A stretch of DNA of 64,000 bases from Caulobacteraceae bacterium (GTDB taxonomy: Bacteria; Pseudomonadota; Alphaproteobacteria; Caulobacterales; Caulobacteraceae): assembly GCA_027487945.1 (NCBI GenBank), contig JAIYCQ010000048.1:62001-126000 (forward strand). The letters run 5' to 3'. The notes below the pieces were generated by a model. The model was not told where the DNA came from and did no database searches. It worked only from the letters and a program-made list of their open reading frames with translations. The translations under genes were made by a program, and so were the position numbers. How positions within the stretch are numbered: the first letter of the stretch is position 1; the number at the start of each line of letters is the position of its first letter. Below, in pieces: positions 42,405 to 53,841 of the stretch.

Positions 42405-44822
42405 GTGCACAAGGTCATTCATCGCGGTCTTCTGGCCGCCCTGCTCTGCGGCGCCGCCACCGCTGCATTGGCCGAAACGGAGGTCGCCACAGCGGTCGAG
42501 GTCGAGGCGGAGTCCACGGTCGACGCCCTGATCGTCACGGCCCGCCGCCGCTCCGAGAGCGTGCAGGAGGTTCCGGTGGCTATCTCGGTGCTCAGCGCCG
42601 CGGCGGTCGAGAACGCCGGGGTCTTCACGGTCGGCCGGCTGCAGCAGCTGACGCCCACCTTCCAGTACTATTCGTCCAATCCGCGCAACACGACCGTCAA
42701 CATCCGGGGCCTCGGCGTGCCGTTCGGCCTGACCAGCGACGGCTTTGAACAGGGCGTCGGCATCTATATCGACGACGTCTATTACGCCCGCGCGGCGGCG
42801 GCGACGTTCGACTTCCTGGATATCGCCCAGGTCGAGGTGCTGCGCGGCCCCCAGGGCACGCTGTATGGCAAGAACACCACGGCGGGCGCGGTCAACATCA
42901 CCAGCAACGCGCCGACCTTCGACTTCGAGGGCAAGGCCGAACTGACCCTCGGCAACCTCGGCTTTCGTCAGGCCAAGGCGGTCGTGTCCGGCCCCCTGAG
43001 CGAGACGGTCGCGGCCCGCCTCGCGGTGTCGTCGACCACGCGCGACGGCACGATCTACAACGTGACCTCCGACCGGTGGATCAACGAGCAGGACAACCTT
43101 GGCGTCCGCGCCCAACTGCTGTTCCGCCCGAACGACGACCTGCGCATAACGCTCAGCGCGGATTACAGCGAACAGGACCCCGTGTGCTGCGCCCAGATCT
43201 ACGTGCGGACCGGCGCCACCCAGCGGCCGCTGGCCCGGCAGTACGCGGCCCTGGCGGCGGCGCAGGGCTATGTCGTGCCCAGCACCAACCCCTTTGACCG
43301 GATCACCGACGTCGACGCCAACCTGAGCGCCGGCAACAAGCTGGGCGGCGCCTCGGCGCGCGTGGTCTGGGATGTCGGCCCGGGCACGCTGACCGCCGTC
43401 ACGGCCTGGCGATACTGGGACTGGAAGCCCGAGAACGACCGCGACTTCACCGGCCTCTCGATCGTGTCCAAGTCCAACAACCCGTCACAACAGGATCAGT
43501 ACAGCCAGGAACTGCGATACGCCTACGCCGGCGACCGCCTGGACTTCGTGGTCGGGGCCTTCGGCTTCTACCAGCGGATCGACACCCGGGGCATCGAGCA
43601 GAACGGCGCCAACGCCAGTCGGTGGAGTCTGACCGGCGCCCTCGCCTCCAACCCCGCCGTCCTCGATGGCCTTACGGCGCTCAACACCCAGTACCTGAAG
43701 AACACCAGCGCCGCCGTCTACGGGCAGCTGAGCTGGAAGCTGACCGACGCCTTCACCATCCAGCCGGGCGTGCGGTTCAACTACGACAAGAAAGAAGGTT
43801 TCTACGAGCGCAAGGTCTTCGACGGCGCCGGCAACCCGGTGCTTTTCGGCCAGACCGATCCGATCAAGGTCGCCCAGCGCGGCATCCTCGCGCCCCAGCT
43901 CAGCGCGCCGGAGTTCAGCGACACCAACTTCAGCTATGACCTCACCGCGACCTACAAGGTCACGCCGGACGTGCTGGCCTACGCCACGATCGCCAAGACC
44001 TTCAAGACCGGCGGGGTCAACCAGAACGGCCTGCCGACCGATGCGGCAGGCAACCCGATCCTGTCGGCCGGGGTCATCAAGCCCGAAGACGTCACCCATC
44101 TGGAGGGCGGGCTGAAAACCGAATTCTGGGCCGGCCGCGCCACGCTCAACCTTTCGGTCTTCCGCACGGACATCGACGACTTCCAGGCCACTGTGACCAA
44201 CGGCCAGTTCGGCGTGCTGCGCGGCTATCTCGCCAACGCCGAGCAGGTCCGCAGCCAGGGCGTGGAGTTCGACGTCTCCGTGCGCCCGTTCGAGGGGCTC
44301 TCGGCCTATGTCAACGGGGCCTATACCGACGCGAAGTACGTGAAGTTCGTCGACGCGCCCTGCCCGCCCGAGCTGTCCGGCGGGACCACGGTCGGGGCCG
44401 GCCAGACCCCGTCCGCCCCGGGAACCCCTGGCGGTCTGAGCCCCGCCAACTGCGACATCTCCGGCGGTCGCCTGCCCGGGGTGTCGAAATGGGCCTTCTC
44501 CTACGGTGGGGAGGCCAGCCGGCCCGTCACCTTCCTGGGCCGAGAAGGCGTGGGCTACATCGGCGTCGAGGCAAGCTATCGCTCGGACTTCTCGTCGAAC
44601 GCCTCGCCGTCGATCTACACCAACATCAAGGGCTACTCGCTGGCCAACTTCCGCGCCGGCTTCCGCACGGACGAAGGGTTCGACATCTTCGGCTGGGTGC
44701 GCAACGCCTTCGACGAGGAGTACTTCGAACAGCTGGCGCTCGGCCCGGGCAACACCGGCCTGATCGTCGGCCAGCCCGGCGATGAACGCACCTGGGGCCT
44801 CACCCTGAAGGGCGAGGTCTAG
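42405..44822 (+). CDS. TonB-dependent outer membrane receptor
   Basis: An 805-residue receptor. The signal peptide ends at about ALAE (residue 24). The plug domain runs from about residue 40 (VDALIVTARRRSESVQEVPVAISVLS), with VNIRGLG, GIYIDDVYYARA, and VEVLRGPQGTLYGKNTTAGAVNI, followed by a 22-strand-type barrel that ends in an aromatic C-terminal region. This is the sub-type common in Caulobacterales and sphingomonads that take up plant polymers, siderophores or vitamins; the ligand is not deducible. A five-codon ATG frame lies just upstream. The start is GTG at 42405, after GGGGG. Confidence 0.93.
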   Translation: MHKVIHRGLLAALLCGAATAALAETEVATAVEVEAESTVDALIVTARRRSESVQEVPVAISVLSAAAVENAGVFTVGRLQQLTPTFQYYSSNPRNTTVNIRGLGVPFGLTSDGFEQGVGIYIDDVYYARAAAATFDFLDIAQVEVLRGPQGTLYGKNTTAGAVNITSNAPTFDFEGKAELTLGNLGFRQAKAVVSGPLSETVAARLAVSSTTRDGTIYNVTSDRWINEQDNLGVRAQLLFRPNDDLRITLSADYSEQDPVCCAQIYVRTGATQRPLARQYAALAAAQGYVVPSTNPFDRITDVDANLSAGNKLGGASARVVWDVGPGTLTAVTAWRYWDWKPENDRDFTGLSIVSKSNNPSQQDQYSQELRYAYAGDRLDFVVGAFGFYQRIDTRGIEQNGANASRWSLTGALASNPAVLDGLTALNTQYLKNTSAAVYGQLSWKLTDAFTIQPGVRFNYDKKEGFYERKVFDGAGNPVLFGQTDPIKVAQRGILAPQLSAPEFSDTNFSYDLTATYKVTPDVLAYATIAKTFKTGGVNQNGLPTDAAGNPILSAGVIKPEDVTHLEGGLKTEFWAGRATLNLSVFRTDIDDFQATVTNGQFGVLRGYLANAEQVRSQGVEFDVSVRPFEGLSAYVNGAYTDAKYVKFVDAPCPPELSGGTTVGAGQTPSAPGTPGGLSPANCDISGGRLPGVSKWAFSYGGEASRPVTFLGREGVGYIGVEASYRSDFSSNASPSIYTNIKGYSLANFRAGFRTDEGFDIFGWVRNAFDEEYFEQLALGPGNTGLIVGQPGDERTWGLTLKGEV

Positions 44823-44866
44823 ACCGCGTCAGGCGCGAGCGGAGGGCGGCGGCCGGGTGTCGCCGC

Positions 44867-46426
44867 CTACTCCCACTCGATCGTGCCGGGCGGCTTGCTG
44901 GTCACGTCGTAGACGACGCGGTTTACGCCGCGGACCTCGTTGATGATCCTGGTCGCCGTCTTGCCCAGCACCTCCCACGGGAACTCGAAGAAGTCGGCGG
45001 TCATGCCGTCGGTGCTGGTCACCGCCCGCAGGGCCAGGACGTTCTCGTAGGTGCGGGCGTCGCCCATCACCCCGACCGTCTTGACCGGCAGCAGCACAGC
45101 GAAGGCCTGCCAGATCTGGTCGTAGAGGCCGGCCTTGCGGATCTCGTCCAGGTAGATGGCGTCGGCCTGTTGCAGGACGGCGACCTTCTCGCGGGTGATC
45201 TCGCCGGGAATGCGGATGGCCAGGCCGGGGCCGGGGAACGGATGACGGCCGACGAAGTCGGGGTGCAGGCCCAGCTCGACGCCGAGCGCCCGGACCTCGT
45301 CCTTGAACAGCTCGCGCAGCGGCTCGACCAGTTTCAGCTTCATGTAGTCGGGCAGGCCGCCGACATTGTGGTGGCTCTTGATCACCGCCGAGGGGCCGCC
45401 GCGGGCCGAGACGCTCTCGACCACGTCCGGATAGAGGGTGCCCTGGGCCAGGAATTCGGCGCCCTCGATCTTGGCGGACTCGGCGTCGAACACGTCGATG
45501 AACAGCTTGCCGATCGTCTTGCGCTTGGTCTCCGGGTCGCTGACGCCTTCGAGCGCATCGAGGAAAAGATCAGCCGCATCAACGTGAACCAGCGGAATGT
45601 TGTAGTGATTGCGGAACAGGGAGACGACCTGCTCGCTCTCGCCCTTCCGCATCAGGCCGGTGTCGACATAGACGCAGGTCAGCTGGTCGCCGATGGCCTC
45701 GTGGATCAGGACCGCCGCCACCGAGCTGTCGACGCCGCCCGACAGGCCGCAGATCACCCGGCCCTCGCCGACCTGGGCGCGGATCTTCGCGATCATTTCC
45801 TGGCGGAAGGCCGCCATGGTCCAGTCGCCCTTCAGGCCGGCGATGTTGAACAGGAAGTTGCGGTAGATCTTCGCGCCGTTGACCGTGTGGACCACCTCCG
45901 GGTGGAATTGCACGCCGTAGATCTTGCGGGCGTCGTCGGCGATGGCCGCGAAGGGCGCGCCGGTCGAGGTGGCGATGACCTCGAAGCCTTCGGGGATGGC
46001 GGTGACACGATCGCCGTGGCTCATCCAGACGGTTTCCAGGCCGCCGACATCGGCCAGGCCCTCGAACAGCGGGCTCACCTTGCCGATGGTCAGTTCAGCA
46101 CGGCCGAACTCGCCGGCGTGGCCGCCCTCGACCGTGCCGCCCAGCACGTCGCACAGCAGCTGCTCGCCGTAGCAGACGCAGAGCATCGGCACGCCCAGCT
46201 CGAACAGCTTGGTCCCGATGCGCGGGCTGTCGGCCTCCAGCACGCTGGCCGGGCCGCCCGACAGGATGATGGCCGCCGGCTGGAAGCTGTCGACCAGCGC
46301 CTCGACCTTGTCGAAGGGATGGATCTCGCAATAGACGCCCGCCTCGCGCACCCGGCGGGCGATCAGCTGGGTCACCTGGCTGCCGAAGTCGACGATCAGG
46401 ACGGGCTGGTGGGCGGGGGCGGTCAT
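44867..46426 (-). CDS. guaA: GMP synthase (glutamine-hydrolysing)
   Basis: A 519-residue enzyme turning XMP to GMP. The class-I glutaminase domain has its Cys in [12 protein letters not shown] and the His-Glu pair in [11 protein letters not shown]. The ATP pyrophosphatase domain has the PP-loop [13 protein letters not shown]. The C-terminal dimerisation part contains [16 protein letters not shown] and ends PPGTIEWE, as usual. Its ATG overlaps the rsmB stop by 4 bases. It is the last gene of guaB-MAPEG-rsmB-guaA, so both GMP-specific steps lie in one operon. Confidence 0.97.
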   Translation of the reverse strand: MTAPAHQPVLIVDFGSQVTQLIARRVREAGVYCEIHPFDKVEALVDSFQPAAIILSGGPASVLEADSPRIGTKLFELGVPMLCVCYGEQLLCDVLGGTVEGGHAGEFGRAELTIGKVSPLFEGLADVGGLETVWMSHGDRVTAIPEGFEVIATSTGAPFAAIADDARKIYGVQFHPEVVHTVNGAKIYRNFLFNIAGLKGDWTMAAFRQEMIAKIRAQVGEGRVICGLSGGVDSSVAAVLIHEAIGDQLTCVYVDTGLMRKGESEQVVSLFRNHYNIPLVHVDAADLFLDALEGVSDPETKRKTIGKLFIDVFDAESAKIEGAEFLAQGTLYPDVVESVSARGGPSAVIKSHHNVGGLPDYMKLKLVEPLRELFKDEVRALGVELGLHPDFVGRHPFPGPGLAIRIPGEITREKVAVLQQADAIYLDEIRKAGLYDQIWQAFAVLLPVKTVGVMGDARTYENVLALRAVTSTDGMTADFFEFPWEVLGKTATRIINEVRGVNRVVYDVTSKPPGTIEWE

Positions 46427-47694
46427 GCGGTGCGTTCCAGAAGAGCGACAAAGAAGCCGTCGGTGGCGGCGGTTCGAGGCGTCAGACGCAGGAAGCCTTC
46501 CGGCGTCACATGTTCGGCGACCGGCTCCAGGGCCACAGGCTTCACGGCGAAGGCAGGGTTACGCGCGAGGAAGGCGGCGATGCGGTCCTCGTTCTCCTCG
46601 GCCAGCACCGAGCAGGTCACATAGACGAGGCGGCCACCGGGCTTCACGAAGGGCGCGGCCTGGTCGAGCACCAGGTCCTGCTCGGCGATGCGCTTGCCGA
46701 GCTGGTCCTGCGACAGCCGCCACTTGGCGTCCGGATGGCGGCGCCATGTGCCCGAGCCGGTGCAGGGGGCGTCGACGAAGACGACGTCCATTCTGCCGTC
46801 CATGCCCTTGAGCGGCTCGGCCTCGACCGGCGAGCGGATCTGCAGGTTGCGGACCCCTGCCCGCTGGCTGCGCCGGATGGTGTCGGCCAGGCGCCGGGCG
46901 TCGCTGTCATGGGCGAAGATCTGGCCGCTGTTGTTCATGGCCGCCGCCAGGGCCAGGGTCTTGCCGCCGCCGCCGGCGCAGAAATCCAGCACCTGCTTGC
47001 CCTTGATCTCGCCGGGCACCGCGGCCGCGATCTGGGAGCCGAGGTCCTGAACCTCGAACCAGCCCTTGGAGAAGGCCGGGACCGCTTCCACCGACGGCGT
47101 GCGGTCGGCGGCCTGGGGCGCGGCGATGCGGAAGGCGGCGTCGAGCAACCCTGCGGGCTCGCCGCCGATCAGGGCGACGGCCCTGGCGCCGCGCTCGAGG
47201 TCGGTCTTGAGGGTATTGATACGCAGGTCCACGGGCGCGCGGTCCGACAGAGCCGCCATCTCGTCGCGGACAGCCTCGCCGAAGACCCGGGCCAGATGCG
47301 GCTCCAGCCAGTCGAGGTAGTCGCCGGCCACCGGCGCGGCGGCGCCCGACAGCGGGAGGGGATCGGTCAGGCGCTGCTGCTCGGTCTCGCTGAGCGCGCC
47401 GAAGCCATGCTCCTCGGCCGCCGCCTCGGCGATCCGCTCCGGCGTCCACTGCCAGACATGCGCCAGCACGCCGATCACGACGCCGCGCGGACCGGCGTCA
47501 CCCATCATCCAGCCCAGCGAGCGCTTGCGGCGCAGGGCGTCCAGCACCAGTCCGGAGACGAAGGCCCGGTCCTTGGAGCCGGCGTAGCGCGCGCTCTCGC
47601 CCCAGCGCTTGAGCGCCATCCGCACCGGAAAATGCCGCGCCTCGATCTCGGCCAGAACCTCGATCGCCGCTGAAACCCGCCCGCCCTCGCGCAT
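46423..47694 (-). CDS. 16S rRNA (cytosine-C5) methyltransferase, RsmB family
   Basis: A 423-residue NOP2/NSUN-type methyltransferase. A NusB-like RNA-binding domain covers about residues 5-130. The SAM-binding core has [16 protein letters not shown], the catalytic site has [18 protein letters not shown], and the nucleophile Cys is in [14 protein letters not shown]. The target is probably C967 of 16S rRNA (RsmB), but RsmF-like targets cannot be excluded. The ATG at 47694 was chosen because it overlaps the MAPEG stop by one base; an upstream start lies wholly inside MAPEG. Confidence 0.9.
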   Translation of the reverse strand: MREGGRVSAAIEVLAEIEARHFPVRMALKRWGESARYAGSKDRAFVSGLVLDALRRKRSLGWMMGDAGPRGVVIGVLAHVWQWTPERIAEAAAEEHGFGALSETEQQRLTDPLPLSGAAAPVAGDYLDWLEPHLARVFGEAVRDEMAALSDRAPVDLRINTLKTDLERGARAVALIGGEPAGLLDAAFRIAAPQAADRTPSVEAVPAFSKGWFEVQDLGSQIAAAVPGEIKGKQVLDFCAGGGGKTLALAAAMNNSGQIFAHDSDARRLADTIRRSQRAGVRNLQIRSPVEAEPLKGMDGRMDVVFVDAPCTGSGTWRRHPDAKWRLSQDQLGKRIAEQDLVLDQAAPFVKPGGRLVYVTCSVLAEENEDRIAAFLARNPAFAVKPVALEPVAEHVTPEGFLRLTPRTAATDGFFVALLERTA

Positions 47695-48089
47695 CAGACC
47701 ACCAGGGCCAGCAGGATCGCGATGATCCCGAAGAACGACACGAACCACACGATGCTGCGCAGCCAGGGCACGCCGAAGGCGTAGAGCGGCAGGTAGGCGA
47801 CACGGCCCAGAACGTAGAGCAGCGCCCCGACCGAGGTCAGCGGGCCAAGCCGGTCGCCGAGCGTGGCGATCACCACGGCGGCGGCGAACAGCGGAAAGGT
47901 CTCGCGAAAGTTGGCGGCGGCGCGCTCGAGCCGGCCGCCGACGCCGGTCAGCGGGATCGGTTTGTCGCGCGCGCCCGCGCTCCAGGTGAGCCCCCGCTGC
48001 CGATCGCCGACCACGGCCACGGCCATCAGGTGGACGAGGCCGATGACCACGGCCACGCCGACCATCTGGAGCTCGAACGCCACCGGCAT
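47694..48089 (-). CDS. MAPEG family membrane protein
   Basis: A 131-residue protein with four predicted membrane helices. The loop between helix 1 and 2 contains RDKPIPLTGVGGRLERAAANFRETFPLFAAAVV, the Arg/Asn-rich FRETF motif of MAPEG proteins. Eukaryotic members are glutathione transferases, but the bacterial branch has no proven activity. Its ATG follows the guaB stop with no gap and its stop overlaps rsmB by one base, so it is a core part of the guaB operon. This is a common but unexplained association in alphaproteobacteria. Confidence 0.88.
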   Translation of the reverse strand: MPVAFELQMVGVAVVIGLVHLMAVAVVGDRQRGLTWSAGARDKPIPLTGVGGRLERAAANFRETFPLFAAAVVIATLGDRLGPLTSVGALLYVLGRVAYLPLYAFGVPWLRSIVWFVSFFGIIAILLALVV

Positions 48090-49601
<1,512 letters not shown>

Positions 49602-49783
49602 TCAATGCCGGAGCAGGGTTAAATCCTCCCCGGGGTCCGCAAAAAGGCCACCGGCAGGAGCGGCGTGCCCCCCTTTCAGGGCAACCGCCCGGCGGGGGTC
49701 TCTGGCAGTCTGGCGTCTGGGGAGCGCCGGACCGACGAAGCCGGCGCGGCCCCCTCCTGTATCACCATCCGAAGGGGGACCGG

Positions 49784-51295
49784 ATGACCGACGAGGCGGA
49801 ACTCGCCGAGAAGCCGCCGGCCCGGCCGCTGCCAAAGCCCATCAACGCCCTCTACGTCTTCCTGGGCGGGTCGGCCGTGGTGCTGTCGAACATCTCGGCC
49901 ATCGTCACCCACGTCGACGAGATCCGCGAGTTCGTCACCAAATACCTGGGCCTGAGCGGCCTGTTCCGCGCGCATGAGATGGCGGTGGCGACGACGACGG
50001 TCGGCGCCATGCTCGGCTACGGGCTGCTGCTCTACTGGGTGTTCCAGAGCTTCGTCCGGATGCGGCGCACGCGTGAGGTCGTGGCCTTCCTGCTTGTCGG
50101 CGCACTCGGGTTTCCCATCGTCGGCTTCCTGGGCTTCCAGACCATCAAGCCGATCTCCGTTGACGACCTGATGCAGACCGAGGCGCGCGACCTCACCGCC
50201 CTCGCCTTCTCGCAGCAGGAGCTGGCCGAGCCCTATCTGGGGGGCATCCGCTTCTCGCAGAACGGCACCGCCGCCGACGCCCAGCCCTGGACCACCGCCC
50301 AGGTCCTCTACGGCGTCCTCAACGCCCAGCCGGACGTCCAGAAGCAGGCCCGCGAGATCCGCATGGCGCTGGAGTACATCGAGGCCAACCGCGACCCCGC
50401 ATCGGGCTGGGGCTACATGGCGGGCTCGAAGAAGGGCGTCACCGAGATCAACAGCTGGGTGATCCTGGCCAACCTCGCCTCCCTGCGGGTCGACACCAAC
50501 CATCGCATCTGGCGCACCGACGAGACGCGACTGGTCGTGACGCGGCTGGAGCGCGACATCGCCGAACTGGCGTCGCGCCAGCATGACGACGGCGGCTGGG
50601 CCCCGATCGGCGGCACCACCAACCCGCGCCACGTCCGCACCTACTGCACCCTGATGGCGGTCTGGGCTCTGGTCGAGGCGCGCAACAACAGCCTGCTGAG
50701 CGGCAAGTCGACCTGGAAGTACGATCAGGCGATCAAGAACGGCGTCCGCTGGCTGCTCAAGAACCGCCAGACCAGCCGCGCCGGCGTCAGCGGCTGGTGG
50801 CCCAACCCGCACACGGTGAACCAGAACGGCAGCTTCGTCGGCCTGACCGCCCACACCCTCTATGTGCTGCAGCGGGCCAAGGAGGAGTTCCCCTTCCTCG
50901 TCGCCAACGATGATCTCGCCGCCGCGCGGGGCGATTTCCTGCAGACCGCCCTCTACGGCGGCGGCGGACGGAAGGGCCTTGGCGAGCGCCCGATCGAACA
51001 GAACGACCGGCCGCACGACGCCGACCGCTACCTGCATGGCGTCGACGACTTCCAGGCCGAGAGCAGCACCTTCCTCTGGTACCCGTGGAGCCTCGCCGCC
51101 GCGGTGGCGATGATGGACGACCCGACCCTCAGCGAGAAGGAACGCAAGGACGCCAAGCGGCTGGTCAAGATCCTGCTCCGCCGCAGCGGGGCGCTGGCGA
51201 AGTTCGTCCAGGCCGACGAGGCCGTCTATCCGACGGCCGAGGCGTTGTTCGCCATCGGCCTGTACCTGCGCAGCGAGCAGGCGCATCCCCAGTGA
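49784..51295 (+). CDS. Membrane-anchored alpha/alpha-toroid (prenyltransferase/squalene oxidase repeat-like) protein
   Basis: A 503-residue protein of unknown function. Three hydrophobic helices (about residues 21-43, 66-90 and 98-120) form a membrane anchor. The rest is helical and shows toroid-type repeats, e.g. [59 protein letters not shown] and [27 protein letters not shown]. The Q-DGGW pattern resembles squalene cyclase repeats, but no DxDD catalytic acid motif is visible, so it is probably not a cyclase. The ATG has GAAGGGGGACC upstream. Its TGA overlaps a flavodoxin-fold gene by 4 bases. Confidence 0.72.
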   Translation: MTDEAELAEKPPARPLPKPINALYVFLGGSAVVLSNISAIVTHVDEIREFVTKYLGLSGLFRAHEMAVATTTVGAMLGYGLLLYWVFQSFVRMRRTREVVAFLLVGALGFPIVGFLGFQTIKPISVDDLMQTEARDLTALAFSQQELAEPYLGGIRFSQNGTAADAQPWTTAQVLYGVLNAQPDVQKQAREIRMALEYIEANRDPASGWGYMAGSKKGVTEINSWVILANLASLRVDTNHRIWRTDETRLVVTRLERDIAELASRQHDDGGWAPIGGTTNPRHVRTYCTLMAVWALVEARNNSLLSGKSTWKYDQAIKNGVRWLLKNRQTSRAGVSGWWPNPHTVNQNGSFVGLTAHTLYVLQRAKEEFPFLVANDDLAAARGDFLQTALYGGGGRKGLGERPIEQNDRPHDADRYLHGVDDFQAESSTFLWYPWSLAAAVAMMDDPTLSEKERKDAKRLVKILLRRSGALAKFVQADEAVYPTAEALFAIGLYLRSEQAHPQ

Positions 51296-51888
51296 GAATT
51301 CTGGCGGTCTGCTGCCACCCGTCCCGTGAGAGCTTCCACGCCGACCTGCGGGCGGAGGTGCTGGGGCGTCTCGCCGCCGACGGGCACCTGCTGACGGTAA
51401 TCGACCTCTATGCGGAGGGCTTTGATCCGGTTCTGCGCGAGGCGGAATGGCGCGCGCAGGGCGACGCCGGTCTCAAGGCCCCCGACATCGAGCGCCACGT
51501 GGCCGAACTGCGCAGCGCGCAGGCCCTGCTGCTGATCTATCCAACCTGGTGGTACGGGATGCCGGCGATGCTGAAGGGCTGGCTCGACCGCGTCTGGCTC
51601 CCGGGGGTGGCGTTCGAGATCGAGAACGGGCGCATCCGCCGCCACATGCTGTCGAACATCCGGCAGTTCGCGGTCGTGACGACCCATGGCTCGCCGCGCT
51701 GGTTCATCCGCCTGTTCATGGGCGAGCCCGGCCGCAAACAGGTGGTGCGGGGTCTGACCCAGCATCTGGCGAGGAACTGCACCATCAGCTGGAACGCCCT
51801 CTACGGCATCGATACCCGCGAGCCGGAGGCGCTGGAGAGCTGGCGGGAACGCACGGCGCGACGGCTGGGCCGGTTCTTCGCCGGATAG
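51292..51888 (+). CDS. Flavodoxin-fold NAD(P)H oxidoreductase
   Basis: A 198-residue protein of the NQO/MdaB-type flavodoxin-like family. [19 protein letters not shown] contains the FMN/FAD phosphate-binding loop, and LLIYPTWWYGMPAMLKGWLDRVWLPGVAFE is the flavin-ring motif of this group. It would reduce quinones or another electron acceptor with NAD(P)H. The GTG at 51292 overlaps the toroid stop by 4 bases; the frame upstream runs inside the toroid gene and is not coding. The overlap suggests translational coupling to the membrane toroid. Confidence 0.88.
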   Translation: MRILAVCCHPSRESFHADLRAEVLGRLAADGHLLTVIDLYAEGFDPVLREAEWRAQGDAGLKAPDIERHVAELRSAQALLLIYPTWWYGMPAMLKGWLDRVWLPGVAFEIENGRIRRHMLSNIRQFAVVTTHGSPRWFIRLFMGEPGRKQVVRGLTQHLARNCTISWNALYGIDTREPEALESWRERTARRLGRFFAG

Positions 51889-51936
51889 GCGGCGGCGGCT
51901 GTCTGCTCTAGGGTTCGCGACGGGGAGACAACAATC

Positions 51937-52536
51937 ATGCACCATCCGGACATCCATATCGCGCCGCCCGCGACCGGCCCGGTCGAGCAGGACCCGGCGA
52001 TCGCCGTCCTGATGCTCGCCTTCAGCACCGACGCGGCCATCCGCTACATGTTCCCCTCGGCCGGCGCCTACACGGCCGCCTTCCCCCGGATGGCCGCGGC
52101 CATGGGCGGGGCGGCGCTGGAGGCGGGCGCCGCTTTCGTGGCCGACGACCATGCCGCCGCCGCCCTCTGGCTGCCGCCGGGCCTTGCGCCCGACGGCGAC
52201 GCCATCGCCGCCGTGGTGGGCGAGTTCGCCCCGATGGAGCGGCTGGAGGTTCTGGTGGAGCTGGGCGGGCTGATGGAGCACTTCCATCCCAAGGAGCCGC
52301 ACTGGTACCTGCCGATGATCGGCGTCGATCCCTCGCGGCAAGGACGGGGCTACGGCTCGGCGCTGCTGAAGGCGGCGCTGAAGCACTGCGACGCCGACGG
52401 CCTGCCGTCCTATCTGGAAAGCTCCAACCCGCGGAACGTCCCGCTCTACGAACGCCACGGCTTCGAGGTGATCGGCGAGATCAAGCCCGGCGACCACCCG
52501 GGGATCACGCCGATGTACAGGGTGGCGCGGGGTTAG
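51937..52536 (+). CDS. GNAT family N-acetyltransferase
   Basis: A 199-residue acetyltransferase. The acetyl-CoA pyrophosphate loop is PSRQGRGYGSALLKAAL (about residues 130-146), and YLPMIGVDPS and SSNPRNVPLYERHGFEVIGE complete the fold. The N-terminal part has a diverged beta sheet, as in many bacterial GNATs with unknown acceptors. The ATG is 48 bases after the oxidoreductase stop. Its stop overlaps that of the convergent vapC fragment. Confidence 0.88.
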   Translation: MHHPDIHIAPPATGPVEQDPAIAVLMLAFSTDAAIRYMFPSAGAYTAAFPRMAAAMGGAALEAGAAFVADDHAAAALWLPPGLAPDGDAIAAVVGEFAPMERLEVLVELGGLMEHFHPKEPHWYLPMIGVDPSRQGRGYGSALLKAALKHCDADGLPSYLESSNPRNVPLYERHGFEVIGEIKPGDHPGITPMYRVARG

Positions 52537-52745
52537 GCGGCGACGCCGAGGCAAGCCGCGACCGCTGCGAGACGCTGGTCGCCAGCCCAAAGCCGCGCGC
52601 CGGGAGTCAGCCGTGTGCTGGCAAGCAAATGCGGATCGCTGTAGCCCACGCCCAGGCCGATCAGGCGATGCTTTTCGACAAGGCTCATGACTTCGTCATG
52701 GCCGGCGAAAACCGCCTTCGGAAGCTCGTCGTCGAGAGTGAGCGT
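52533..52745 (-). pseudogene. C-terminal fragment of a VapC-type PIN-domain toxin
   Basis: The last ~70 codons read ELPKAVFAGHDEVMSLVEKHRLIG, LGVGYSDPHLLASTRLTP and ARLWAGDQRLAAVAACLG, a clear match to the C-terminal half of VapC nucleases, including the conserved acidic positions in YSDPHLLA and WAGD. The N-terminal half with the first catalytic Asp (DTSVWI-like) is absent: upstream codons continue open to 52835 but look unrelated, and I find no such motif in any frame. No VapB antitoxin gene is nearby. It is most likely a decayed toxin-antitoxin locus. Confidence 0.72.
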
Positions 52746-52883
52746 GGTGCGTATGGCGTGGCTCCAGGAGACGCGGAATCGAGCATCAAGTGATGCGGAA
52801 ATCCATGCAGGGGAAGGCCTGTCGATGCGACGCAAACAACGCTGACAGCCAACGACCGCCCTGGCCGGCGCTACGTCGGCCCG

Positions 52884-53825
52884 TCAGGGTCGGGGATTGT
52901 AGTAGCCCGTGGTCGAGCAGCCCTTGCGCCCACCAAACCGACCTCTCGCATTGGCGCACAGGCTGGTCTCCACGCCGAGGCCACCGCGCGCGCGCCACTC
53001 GACCACGCCGGCCCTGATACCGAAGAAGGCGGCCTCCCGGGGCGTGCCGACCCCGTATCGCGAACGTCCGCCGAGGTCGACACTCAGCACCGCGTAGTCC
53101 GAGCCGGGATCGCGATGCACCCGGACAAACCGGCGGTGATCCCGAACGAATGCGTCGAAGCCGCCGGGTACGGGCTCGCCGGGCGACAGCCGGTCGGCGA
53201 TCGCAGGCCCCTCTGCGGCGGCCTCGAGCAGTGAGGCGTTCTCCGCCGGCACGCCGAACAGGATGACCGGAGAGAACAGCACCAGCCCCATGACCTGGAC
53301 GGGGACGGCGGCGACGGTCTCCGCGGTCGTGGGTTTTCGCGCCGCCGTCAGTCCGGTCCGCGCCCTGGCAGGGGGCGAACAGTTGAGGGACACCCGGGCA
53401 TCCGCGCTCCAGGCATCCTGCATCAGACGCGCCTCAAGCGCGGCAAGCCCGTCCGACAACGGCAAGCTCCCGTTGGCCGGGGCCAGCACGGACCGCGCCG
53501 GCGGTCGCAGCGGGCCGAAGCGCCCCGCCTGGATCGCGGCTGTGTTCAAGCCCTCGATCGGAACAACCGCCACAGCGCGTCCACCGCGCGACAGCATCCA
53601 TACCTGCGCGGCAGTCCGTCCGTCGGAGCCTTCGAACCGGCAATGCACCCCCGCGGCCACCACCTCGAGGCGCAGATCGCCGGCCGAGGGTCCGAACATG
53701 ACAGGGCGTCGCACAAGGTCGGATCGACTGACAAACGGCTCAGCGTCCCCCTGCGGAGGCGCTGCCTGCCCAGCGCCGACCGTCATCAGCATCAGGGCCG
53801 CCGCCAGACCAGTCGCCGCGTTCAT
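52884..53825 (-). CDS. Secreted hypothetical protein
   Basis: A 313-residue protein that I cannot place in a named family. Residues 1-23 form a signal peptide ending at about AGQA. The mature part contains SRSDLVRRPVMFGPSAGDLRLEVVAAGVHCRFEG and CSPPARARTG with few Cys, and a likely membrane or hydrophobic patch in VMGLVLFSPVILFGVP at about residue 185. The C-terminus GCSTTGYYNPRP is unusual. The ATG at 53825 has AGGAGGCG upstream, which supports the start strongly. It lies 16 bases after the rlmE stop on the same strand. Confidence 0.7.
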   Translation of the reverse strand: MNAATGLAAALMLMTVGAGQAAPPQGDAEPFVSRSDLVRRPVMFGPSAGDLRLEVVAAGVHCRFEGSDGRTAAQVWMLSRGGRAVAVVPIEGLNTAAIQAGRFGPLRPPARSVLAPANGSLPLSDGLAALEARLMQDAWSADARVSLNCSPPARARTGLTAARKPTTAETVAAVPVQVMGLVLFSPVILFGVPAENASLLEAAAEGPAIADRLSPGEPVPGGFDAFVRDHRRFVRVHRDPGSDYAVLSVDLGGRSRYGVGTPREAAFFGIRAGVVEWRARGGLGVETSLCANARGRFGGRKGCSTTGYYNPRP

Positions 53826-53841
53826 GGACGCCTCCTGCTCG

